Assembly (NCBI GenBank): GCA_037447655.1
Contig: JBBHKE010002594.1
Coordinates: 28,838 to 92,837 of the forward strand
Direction: 5' to 3'
Length of the DNA stretch: 64,000 bases
Source: Zygnema cylindricum
Lineage: Eukaryota; Streptophyta; Zygnematophyceae; Zygnematales; Zygnemataceae
In this document: one piece after another, positions 54,317-64,000 of the stretch
Layout: each line of letters starts with the position of its first letter
How positions within the stretch are numbered: position 1 is the first letter of the stretch
Program-made: the position numbers and the translations under genes
Notes under the pieces: generated by a model
The model's input: the letters and a program-made list of their open reading frames with translations, nothing else
What the model was told of the DNA's origin: nothing
Database searches by the model: none

Positions 54317-56736
54317 CTATAAAAAATCTTGGGTCACTGAAAATTTCTGGTAAGTAAGAACTATCACGCATAATCTATCAGGCAATATTTCTTTTGTTGA
54401 CAATGAATGAAGTATTTTGGCCCCCATAGAATTCCTTGAAAATGCAGGTATGAAGGTGGCCGAATGCGCCATAACATGCATGGGTTTCCTAGCGGAAATT
54501 AGCGGAATGCAGATTTTGCGTTTTGGGAAGTTAGTGGGCCTAAAAGAAAATGTCTGATCATGCATGTCAACTCCACCCTCTACACGAAATATAATTTCCT
54601 CTCCCACTAGGCATTCAAACTCACTACATTTAGTGACCAAAGCGTGAACAAAGATCTATGCAATGTCCGTGTCCATTCCATTCTCGAACCGGAAGACGAG
54701 CCGTTCCTTAGTGATTCGTAAGACTGGCTCGGTTGTACCCGTTGATATTAACAAGCGAGTTGCAGTGGGCTGAAGCTTCTCTAGAGTTAGACCAAACTTA
54801 AGTGTAAAGCTAGAGCCCAATATCACAGACTTTGTACCCGTATCCATGAGGGGCAAGGAAGGGGCTATACCATTGATCAACAATGAACCTTTCGCGTTAT
54901 CCAAAAAACTGATGAGAGGATCAAGGAAATTTCGCTCCTCTACGGAAATAGGTTGAATAGCAGCAAGGTTTTTGTGCAGCTGCAGTGCTAGTAAAGCTGC
55001 AGCCGTAGCTGAGCTCTCACAAGTAGAAGAGAGTTTTGAAGTGTCAGAAATCATAGTGGATAGAATGCACAAGCGTTCTTTTACGCAATGTGCTTAATGT
55101 ATGTTTCGATCCAGTATGTCAAGAGCTTCATCCACGATGGCTGAAGCGGTTTTAGGCATGGGAGGAGAAGGTTCTTTAGTAATGACAATGTAATACGCGT
55201 GCTAGGAGTTTTACTGTCACAGCAATGAAAGGTCGAAGCTTTATCGAACGCAGCCTCTCGTTGTTGGACGGTGGAATCTCGTAAGATTCGACCTGCCAAC
55301 GTGGGCATGTGTACAACGATGCAAGCCATGCTTGTAAATTGTGGCTTCATTTGAGCCATGAAGGCTGCAAACTGCTCCATCAAAACCGCCATTTGCTCTT
55401 GCATTTCCAAACGTTCTCTATCTCTTCGAGATACCTTAGGTGGAGTGGTGTCTTTTTCAGGTTCTTTAACCAGTTGAACAGGTCTTGCGGATCAAGCGGG
55501 AATGCCACCACTCTTAAATTGGTTTTGCTAACAAAATTATGGGTTTTTTATATTACAACGTTGGACAAAATGTCTTGTTTGCTTGCAATGTGCTCAGGTA
55601 GCAATTTTGTCTTGACACATTCAGGCATCATACCCTGTTTTCCCACATCGGAAACATAATCTATTTCCGAGAGCAACAAGTGGAATTCTCATGGCTGGGA
55701 CCTTAGGAGGCTGGTTGTTATGACGAGCATTTTTCGATGGTGGAACAATCGGTTCTTTTGGGGCCGCTTTAGGACGATCATGGGCTTTCCACCAACAATT
55801 TTTCATTTCGTATTCCACAGCATGCTAGGTGGGTTGGTCGAAAGTGAACTTTAACCGGTAGTTTTGAGTCAGATGACTCTGGATAAATTTCTTAGAATGA
55901 CTCGAAAACTGTCCTACAAATTTTTGGATAGCTTCAGCAATTGACATCAAGTCCGCCAATGCTTCTATACGAGCACGCATGGCAGGGGCGGTCTCTCTTG
56001 ATTTAGGTTCAAAGTTCATCAACTCGCGAAATTGGTCTAGTTTTTGCATACGGTACTCCGCTTGCAACATTTCAAAAATTACTGAGAGCGGATCCAGTAG
56101 AGGGATCGTCATCGATGTTAGTGCCGGGATTCTAGCACGTGCGGCTATAGCAAACTGTTGCGGTATTTCCGCAACTGCTGCTGTAATAACATTGCCGTTG
56201 AGATCAAGGACTTCCGGGATAGCCGGTTGATAAGAAATTTTTGGTTGTCCTATAATAGCAGGACCCCCAGCGAACGCTGGAGAAAATTGTGTTATCGCAA
56301 GTACGGAATCATACTTGCGAGAATAAAGAGTAAGGGTTGAACCGCGAAGGTAAGGGCCTAAAAGAAAGAAAGCGACCCGTAGGTCAAACCGATCTTGATA
56401 CCGAAATGGAAGATCACGCATTTCGGTATCGAATAGCATTTGAAAATGCGATAAAGTCATGGTGTCTTTCATTCCTGAACAACAGAAATTAAGTGGACCT
56501 CCTCCCTCAGATGTGGAAGTCATTTCCAATAATGGAATGATTAGGGATAATAATGAATTTGTAATTTGTGGAAACCAAAAAGATAATGAATTGGAATCTG
56601 ACCGGTCAAGGGAATCGTGGTCAGATTCCTCCTCGAAAAATGTGGATGAGACTGATGATAAGGAAGATACTGAGGTGAGGGTAGATCGAACCGAAAAGGA
56701 AATTTGACCCGCGATATTAGGGAAATGATGGTCCAA
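54317..56736 (-). pseudogene. Ty3/gypsy-type gag-protease remnant
   Basis: Minus strand. 56736-55825 is an open frame of 303 residues: a Ser/Asp-rich N-terminus, a capsid-like region (LRVAFFLLGPYLRGSTLTLYS) and a helical segment (FRELMNFEPKSRETAPAMRA). Next, 55818-55621 holds the zinc knuckle CFRCGKTGY, cut by a frameshift before its last Cys. A Gln/Met-rich helix follows at 55410. Finally an aspartic protease fold at 55072-54656 has MDTGTKSVILGSSFTLKFGL (active-site D-T-G intact) and continues as LVGEEIIF. No RT or integrase follows. Protease style and order suggest gypsy rather than copia; this is moderately sure. Confidence 0.65.
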
Positions 56737-59010
56737 AAAAACTAGTTAAATCTGATGGTCCTGACTCTGTGGGCCTAAACGAGGTCGACGATTGGGTGGT
56801 TCCGACAGGATAATCGAGATTATCCCAATCGGTGGGCATAAAAAATGATAACACCAAATGATGACCAGATAACAAAATCGATCCGTCCGATATTCTTCAA
56901 ATGCAAGGCCACACCACTCTCTGTCCAATCAGCCAAACAACCTCTAACAGGGCCTCGGTGGCTAGATCTATCAAGAAGCCGTATTACCAAAACCTTCTAC
57001 CCTGCAAACAAGGGGACAAGGCCAAAGGGCCAAATCTATAAAGGCAAATAGCTTTCTATCCAAGCACTCCCAAGTGCAGATCTAAAGCGGCACAATCCAC
57101 AAAAGAGCTAACCAATGCCTCCAACGGCAAGATCTATGGAAGAAATCCCACACCGGGCAAAGCAAACTCAGCCAATGCCACTCAGGGCCAGATGGCAAAC
57201 ATGGAAAGCTGGACAAATTCAATGCTCAATACAAGTGGATTAACACTAATCCACTCTAAACACGATCCCTCTATACGATCAACCGACTAACTTAGCACGC
57301 GCCTGTACCCGCAAAACATTGTGATACTTACATAACACTCTTAGCAATCTGGTGATTGCCAAGGGTGAACTGCGGTTGTTCGCTACAAGTGAAGTTTTGC
57401 AGAGCTCCCAAGAACGGATCCGCTCCACTAATTCCACTCCTTAGTGAAGTATGTCTCAATGTGAGCAAACGATGCCCCTTATATATAACAAAAAAAATGG
57501 GGAAAACAAAAACCAAATACTTAAGTTAGTGTAGTATATCGTTGGCCGAAAATTGGCCAATAAAATAAAACGTCAACTAACAAGCAAATGGTAATTATAT
57601 ATGTAAAGCTAGTTATAGATTTTTGTAAAAATGTATTTATAAATATATATTTTTGATTTTTTAAAATGTTTTTGTTTTTTTTTTTTTCTTTAGATAGAAA
57701 GAAAACCGAAATTGAATTAAAAACAAACAACCGAGAAAAGAAAATACACAATTTTCAAGTGCAAAAATACTAAGCCGATGGATGACCACTAGGCCCCACG
57801 GTCTATTGATATTCCTTGCAGGAGTTATCTTATCAAGGATAATCTGAATTTATACTTAAATAAAACAAATCAAAGCATAAACAACCGAGAAAGACAAACA
57901 ACAAACTAAAAATGACAATATGCCCGACACTTATGATGTTTGAGATAGCCAAACTCAAAAGATGCGCATAAGCAAATAGAAATAAATACACAATCACAAG
58001 AAATAAAAACAACAAATCAATAATCCCAACATGCAACTTCCACACTAATAAAAGCTCAGCCACAGCCGGAAAAAGAAGTTTGTGTCGTGAGAACGCGGTC
58101 GAAATCCACTCAAAAGGACGAGAAAAAGTGAAGGGAAACCGTGTAGGTCTTGGCCGAAGCCGTATAGATTAATTTGTAAGGCTTTACAAGATATTGATAA
58201 TGTAATAGAAAACTAGACGCTTCACGCAAAGGTAGAAAAATTGCCACTGAGCTGTCCGGACAATTTTACAAATAAAAAGATGGCTACAACATACTGAAAA
58301 TAAAATAAATAATTCCTACACTTGAAAATACCAGCCCAATGATCCGAGAACCGAGAAACTACTAAAGAAAGCAAGCTCCGAAGAATCGTAATGGTAAGAG
58401 AAGTTTGATTGACCAACAAAAGCCAAAATCCTATGCCCCACGCTACAAAATCTATAACCTCAAATTAAACCCTTCCATCTACATATAAATGCATGAACCT
58501 CCAAATGGTTCACGACCGTATCGAGTGGCGACGCCCTTCACGAATGATCGCTTTGTTGTCACCGCTGCCAACGGCTTAGATGTCACCTTAAATCGATATT
58601 TTCGTGTGATGGGGGTTTCTTCTTTCGGAAACGGCCAAATTCGTCTACCGCAATTCTGAGAATAGGTGTAATTAAGTATCGCCGAATTAGGAAATCGATG
58701 GAGTCCGGTAAAGGTTCGGCGGACTGGCATGGGCCCATTTGTGTCATGGAATTTCCATCACCGTGAACGCATCAGCCAGAAACAATCAATCACGGTGGAA
58801 ATCTGAAAATATATGTCGGTGGGAGAATTAGTACGGTCCAAATGCCATTCAAATTATGGAATATAGGTCTTACGTTACCGTTGCATCTTTTCAAACCCAA
58901 GAATCTAAATAAATTGTAGCGTTGCCGGGTCCTAACACTTAAATAGCAAGCCAATAAAAAGCCGATAACTCGTGGAACCCTCAGTTGTCACATTTTTTCC
59001 CTAACATTAT
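56737..59010 (-). other. Probable leader and LTR region of the gypsy remnant; otherwise gene-free
   Basis: Upstream of the gypsy gag on the minus strand. A TATATAAGGGG box on the minus strand lies near 57474-57484 and could be the LTR promoter. 56940-57200 holds degenerate repeats built on AGATCTAT and GGCC(A/T) units. 57535-57730 is A/T runs. No partner LTR, primer-binding site or clear protein was found. An 83-residue frame at 58479-58730 has plausible composition but no recognisable domain. Confidence 0.3.
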
Positions 59011-61716
59011 TAAGAAGCAGTCTTACTGTCTATCCGTATTTGTCTTCTAGATGAGGGATCCCACTCCAGGGGGCAACAACCGGAAAGAGGTTTAATAACC
59101 GGTCCCATAAACCCCTCGGCAAATACCGGTATATCTCTTGGTTTAAGTTTAAAACCTATTGCGATAGGCTTTCGTGGGAGACAATCGCAAATTCCCAGTA
59201 TTTTTCCATGATAGAAATTGCGTCGTCGTTTTCTTTCTCTGGTAAGTAAAACTGAGGCTCGCGGGTGAGATAGCTTAGTTACCTTTAAGCCGTTGGTTTC
59301 ATGTATCCTTTTACTGCCCCCTCCTCCCTTAAACGAAGCAGATGGAAATCTGACCCTCTCCTGCATATCCGCCGGCGGGTTCTTGTCCCGGCTTACTCTC
59401 AGTTCATAGGAGTATGTGAGGTTTCCGGTGAGTCACCTGTATCTTGGATCTCCCCTGGATCTGCAATCACGGTTTCACTCATGTCCGTTTCGGGAACGAC
59501 CGAGTTGTCCTCACTGTCGGACTCGAATCTAATTCTTATCTTCTTTGTATATTTGAAGGGGTCAAATGACTTCCCTTCATCCATGACAACTAAGTGTTTG
59601 ACCAGAATGATATATTTCGTTGCTAAGTCATAGACTCTATATCCCTTAACATCCTCATCATATCCCACAAAGTATCTAGGTTTTCCCTTAGAATCTAGTT
59701 TTCAGTTTTTCCTATCCGTGTCAAGACTGTAAACTTGGCTACCGAATACTTTAAGGTGTGAGATATCAGGTTTCCTTCCAATCCATCTCTCATAAGGTGG
59801 CAATCCCTTTATAGCTGAGGTAAGAACTATATTCTTAATGTAGTAAGCACAATTCATTGCTTTTGTCCAAAATCTCTTTCTTATTTTCTTGTCTGTCAAC
59901 ATACTGCATCCACTATCTCCTAATGTTCGATTCAACCTCTCAGCTACCCCATTTTGTTCTGGGTTATATGGTACAGTTTTTTGGTGCTGCACTCCCTCAT
60001 CTCTCACATATTCCTCAAACTGGTTAGAGGTATATTCCCCCCCCATTATCACTCCTTATCCTCTTTATGGGGGTTTCATGCAACTTCTTACTCCATGCTT
60101 TATATTCTTTGAAGTAAGTTGATGCTTCAGACTTTGTTTTGAGAAAGTAGACTCTAGAGTATCTAGACCAGTCATCAGTTATTGTTATCATAAACCTCTT
60201 TCCTCCAACCGAATGTACTTTTGCAGGTCCCCAAATATCTATGTGGACCAAATCCAACACTTTATCACCTCTATATATGGCGGCTTTGGGAAAGGGAAGT
60301 CTGTGAGCCTTACCTTGAGCACACCACTACAATCATCCATCATTTTATTATCCCCAAACTGAATGCCTTCTACTACCCCAAGCTTTTTCATTTCCCCCAA
60401 CCTATCAAAATGCACATGCCCCAACCGCTTATGCCAAATCATCAACTTAGGAACACCAACATAATAAGCATTCTTCTTTTCAATACTCAGGTTAAGCCTA
60501 AACATTCCTTGGCTACCATTATTTGCCGTGAAGTAAACTTCATCCCCATACTTAGCTGTAAAGACTCCCTTTCTAGTGAAGGTATCAAACTCCTTGTCAT
60601 CTAGCACAGTCGTAGAGACAAGATTTTTCCTCAGCTGAGGAATGTAGAGTTCATCTGAGAATATAAGTATAGAAATCATACCCTCCACTAAGACTTTCAG
60701 ATCTACTGATCCCACTAGATCTGTAGTAACCACTCTCCCATCCCCATACTCTATTTCTACAGTAGCGATCTTTCTTAGCTTAGTGAAGAGTTCATTATCA
60801 CAACACATATGCATGGATGCACCTGAGTGATAATCCATCCTTCCTGTGGAGCTTCCTGAATTGCTCCATGGGCACACTTCTGTCTCCGAGGGATCTTTTT
60901 CTCCTCCTGGCTCTCGTCAAGAAGAAGCTCCCCATCCTCCTCAGAGGACTCATCCTCGGTTTCTCCTGTCACTTTTGTAACCAAAAGTGCCTTTTTCTTC
61001 CCTCCGGAATAACCCCCTCCAAGGTTCTCTTGGAGCCTCAACTCCGACAGCTTGACATAATCTGCGATGAAGTGTCCCGACTTTTTGCAAAAATGACAAA
61101 GGCCCTTTGGGGGCCTCTGTCCCCCAAAATGATCTCTTTCCGCTTTGTAAGGTTTCTTCGGGTCCTTCCCCCATCGGTCCCCTCCTCTTGCTATAGCTTG
61201 AACGTTATTTCCTCCTCTCCTAGTCTCCATTGTGTTTTCTTGCACAAGTATCATTCTGATCTGTGTGTTCCATTCCCATGAACTATCAAGCATTTCCTGT
61301 ACTCGGTACACTATGTTCTCGAACTCATCTGGTAACTTCATAATAAGGGTGATAACTTTCATTTTCATTGTACCTGTCCACCAGGCACTTTCCATCTCCA
61401 TATACAAACAAGAAAGATCATTACAGTAATCTAACATCTTTCCTCCTTTGTAAGTGTAACTCACTAGTTTTTTCTCAGCCATTTGGAGCTCCTGAATAGT
61501 TCCAGCTCTATAAATCTCCACCAAACTCACCCACAATTCCTCGGCCTTGTAAATGTGAAGATGACGGGTGGCCAAAGCTTGAGTGAGGTGCCTCAGAATG
61601 AAGTTATTAGCAGCCGTGTTTACATCTTCCCACATTTGAGTATTGTTCTCCGCGGTTTTTACGGTCGCCGCTCCCGGTATTGTGGCAATACGATTGAGGG
61701 GTGTCTCCTTGTCTCT
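59010..61716 (-). pseudogene. Copia element E: gag, protease, integrase, RT start
   Basis: Minus strand. Gag (61716-60875) keeps HFILRHLTQALATRHLHIYKA, YTYKGGKMLDYCNDLSCLYMEM and LIMKLPDEFENIVYRV. The zinc knuckle CHFCKKSGHFIADY (near 61090) has its last Cys changed to Tyr. It is one of the longest open gag frames here (286 residues). Protease: a one-base deletion falls at the active-site Asp near 60835 (tGG ATT ATC -AC TCA GGT). Integrase (60600-59702): WHKRLGHVH, LVHIDIWGPAKV (HTD to HID), RSDNGG, NGVAERLNRT with the catalytic Glu kept. 59668-59399 is the linker. After 59366 only DCLPRKPIAIG-like RT start is readable before the element dissolves. Both LTRs are missing; the 5' end abuts gypsy integrase at 61716. 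Confidence 0.85.
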
Positions 61717-62115
61717 CCTTAAAAGCTGCGGTAGTTAACTTAGCTGTCTTGTGAGGCAGGGCTACGACTTCTACCCACCTACTGAAATTTTTGATCATAA
61801 TCATGATGTATTGTTTCCCTCTATGTGAGATGGGGAAAGGTTCGGCCAGATTGACCGACCATCGGTAGAATAAACCCCTAATGGGAAGAGGTTGCAGCGT
61901 AGTCTGCCGATTAGAGAAAAAAGTTCAGAGACGGTCACAGGTGGCACACTTCTGTAGAATAGCAGCGACATAAGCATGCATTCCTGACCACCAATATTGT
62001 GCCTGAACATGACTTAACGTTCGCTTGGTACCGTAGTGACCAAGCTCAGTGTGAATCTGCTCAATGAGATAAAGACGCTCGGTGCCTATGGCTTCCGTCT
62101 GCCAACAACCGAACT
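61717..62115 (-). pseudogene. Ty3/gypsy integrase fragment
   Basis: Minus strand. From 62115: TERLYLIEQIHTELGHYGTK gives the two His of the zinc-binding domain, then QYWWSGM and CATC complete the HHCC knuckle. The first catalytic region follows in another frame (GLFYRWSVNLAEPFP, Asn where Asp is usual), then YIMIMIKNFSRWVEVVALP. It ends at AAFKE near 61718, fused in the same strand to element E gag. Contains at least two frame changes. The FYRW...D..GPFP pattern is characteristic of gypsy, not copia. Confidence 0.75.
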
Positions 62116-62154
62116 AAAGATCCCCCGAGCCAAAGGTAACTTTTGGCCCTCTTT

Positions 62155-63051
62155 TTCACTTGAGTCTGTAGGAAAAATAATCTCTGGAAATGCCCAACCA
62201 AGCGATAAGTTATAAGCCGGCAAAAATGCTAACTTATACAACCTCTCAAAGAGAGAGTAGACCATCTACCAGATTTTTCTAAGTCTTAGTTCCCTCTCAC
62301 AACCCCTATCTACTAACCGTACGAACCAATCAAAATATGTACAGTACATAAACGTACTACTACTGATGTACTTTTTGTATGACCTTTGTACGACAAGGCC
62401 ATTAAGCGGACCCGTGTCCATTTTCCACTCGTCCGTATATTCCTCGGAATTCCCGCCACCGAATGTTATCTCTCCACGTGGGGTCAGGTCATGCCACGTC
62501 ACTAAATGCCAAAGTGACCATTCCGAGATTTCGGCGATGATGTGCGCCGTTGGATTTAACTCGAAATGCAATCTCAGCCGTTATAAATACTTGCGCGATA
62601 TTTGTTTCGCTGTCGAAACAAAATGCGCGGTATCCGTTTCAAAGTAGTATCGTACTTCGTACTTTATAAAATTGTATCTATGCATGCCGTAAAGAGTTTC
62701 AGTTAAATGATTTTTTTCCCTCCTAAATACATATATATTTATCACATACTATAGCATTTAGCATTGGTCCTAGTCTAATAGGATAAAGTTGACCACTTTC
62801 AGCCAACTTGACAAACGACAGGTACCCGGATCAAATCCTGGGTCCGTCAGGTATATTTTTAGTAACCTACTAAAAATAACTATCTGTTCATCTAAGGCAG
62901 CCATGGATCAACCACCCTCTCTATCCTTCAGTGACTACAACAAGGATGGGTGCAAGAGAGAGGAGGTGGAGGCAGGTTGTCCGTCCTTTTCTTTTGTTTT
63001 TCAACTAACATATTTAAACCTAGAAAATACTTCAGAAATCTATGAATTTCA
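62155..63051 (-). repeat. A/D-type copia LTR M, U5-truncated
   Basis: Minus-strand LTR starting TGAAATTCATAG at 63051. Closest to the D LTR in its R region (GAAATGCCCAACCAAGCGATAAG versus GAAAACGCCCAACCAAGCGATTAG on the plus strand; I compare only these short blocks). It has a plus-strand tRNA-like block at 62770-62850 (TAGTCTAATAGGATAAAG then CCGGATCAAATCCTGG), GCAGCCATGG near 62898, CCACGTGG near 62474, and the GTACGACAAGGCC box near 62388. About 130 bp of U5 are missing at the gypsy junction. Confidence 0.75.
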
Positions 63052-63055
63052 ATAG

Positions 63056-64000
63056 TAGATCCCTTCAAATCCTCAAAGTCTGTCATATCAGAGTTGAGTC
63101 AGACAATTCCGATGACTTTCATCTTTTTAACTATTCAGGTCTCCAAGAACATGATATTCTTGCAGATTCAAAACAGAATGAGAAAGACTAAGACTTCGAA
63201 ACACCGATGACACGTATACGTGAAGCGGAAGACGTGGTGGAAACGGAAATGGATCCGAGGGACAAGGGAGAAGCCGTGGTGATTTGAAAGAATCCACTTG
63301 AACCATGTATTCCAACCGCAGATTTTGAGGGAGGGAGAAAAAGCAGCAAAAGGCTTCAACAAAAACAAGTTAACAACAAAGTAAGTAAACTGTCTCACCC
63401 GGATGAAACTCAAACATATGGAGAGGTAATGAACTGCCCAAAAAGAAATCGGTGGGAGACGGCTATCAATGAAGAGATGGGTTCAATCATGGCGGCTGAT
63501 ACATGGGAGTTGGTGGACTGTCCACCTATTCGAAAACCAATTGGATGAAAGTGGGTTTTCAAATTAAAACTGAATCCGGACAATACCATTGAGCGGTATA
63601 AGGCCCGGTTAGTGGCAAAGGGTTTTACTCAGAAAGAGGGAATAGACTACCAAGAAACCTTTGCTTTGGTCGTCAGATTTCCCTCGGCCGGGATACTTCT
63701 TAGTCTGGCAGCTGCAGAAGACATGGAAGTACAGCAGATGGCCATCAAGACAGCCTTCTTGCATGGAGAACTAGAGGAAGAGATCTTCATGCAACAGCCA
63801 AAAGGATTCGTGGAATAAGGAGAGGAAAGTAAGGTATGTCGGTTGATCAAATCTCTCTATGGTTTGAAACAGGCCCCTAGACAATGGAACAAGAATCTTG
63901 ATGAGTTCCTTACCGGTTTGGGATACATCCGGATCAGTTCACATCATTAAATTTATGTTTTTGAAGATGAAAAAGGTGTCATCTTTATTGCAATTTATGT
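63056..64000 (+). pseudogene. Copia element I: integrase-RT linker and RT, running off the window
   Basis: Plus strand, starting at the linker. FEGGRKSSKRLQQKQ is near 63326. RT follows from 63430: RWETAINEEM, TWELVDCPP, a TGA replacing the Cys of the GCKWVF motif at 63547, KLNPDNTIERYKARLVAKG, QETFA, QQMAIKTAFLH (the catalytic Asp of QMD changed to Ala), SLYGLKQAPRQW. Stops lie at 63183, 63286, 63547, 63816 and 63948. The window ends just before the YVDD motif. A dead copy. Confidence 0.85.

Noticed and set aside
58479-58730. 83-residue minus-strand frame as a host gene exon
   Set aside because: Composition is plausible but there are no splice context, domain or neighbouring exons that I can support.

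Overview
This window looks like nuclear DNA from a streptophyte (a plant or charophyte-grade alga). It is AT-rich and densely packed with Ty1/copia LTR retrotransposons, with fragments of Ty3/gypsy and a plant-type hAT transposase. The LTRs carry CACGTG (G-box) cores typical of plant promoters. The species cannot be named from the sequence. I found no intact host gene, tRNA, rRNA or CRISPR array. Every transposon gene is broken, except one short gag ORF that is still open at 51759-52274. Family letters A to M are my own labels.

Layout. 1-6300: two LTRs, then a minus-strand copia element (A1) that breaks into a hAT transposase pseudogene (6301-7470). 7470-11401: AT-rich DNA with tandem repeats, one copy of a dispersed repeat and a ~0.9 kb TA microsatellite. 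11402-27362: an old copia element (C2) acting as a landing pad. A full-length element C (11607-17798, target duplication GCGAC) sits in its LTR. A full-length minus-strand element A2 (19794-26271, target duplication GAGAG) sits in its gag-protease region. A solo LTR (26420-27343) sits just downstream. 27363-36757: two deleted plus-strand elements (B2, B1) and an LTR fragment. 36758-39363: no genes, but a large foldback and another dispersed-repeat copy. 39364-46563: a copia fragment (F) whose LTR is split by a structurally complete non-autonomous LTR element (G, 42430-46039, target duplication TAATT, 1359-bp LTRs). 46564-53804: copia pieces, a solo LTR (H, target duplication AGTAC), and elements D and L back to back. 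53805-62150: a gypsy gag-protease pseudogene, copia element E and a gypsy integrase fragment. 62155-64000: an LTR and the start of another copia RT.

Shared biology. Wherever a 5' LTR meets internal sequence, the LTR ends in CA and is followed directly by GGTTATGGGCCCA or a close variant. This matches the anticodon arm of initiator tRNA-Met, so these elements probably use half-tRNA priming as known for Drosophila copia and yeast Ty5. The gag reading frame starts inside the LTR and runs through this primer-binding site, so the site also encodes the start of Gag (QVMG...). The A/B/D/L/M LTR families also share a tRNA-like block with A-box and B-box character on the strand opposite the LTR, about 140-310 bp from the LTR start, next to a conserved AGCCATGGCT palindrome. 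I consider this antisense tRNA-like module the most unusual signal in the window.
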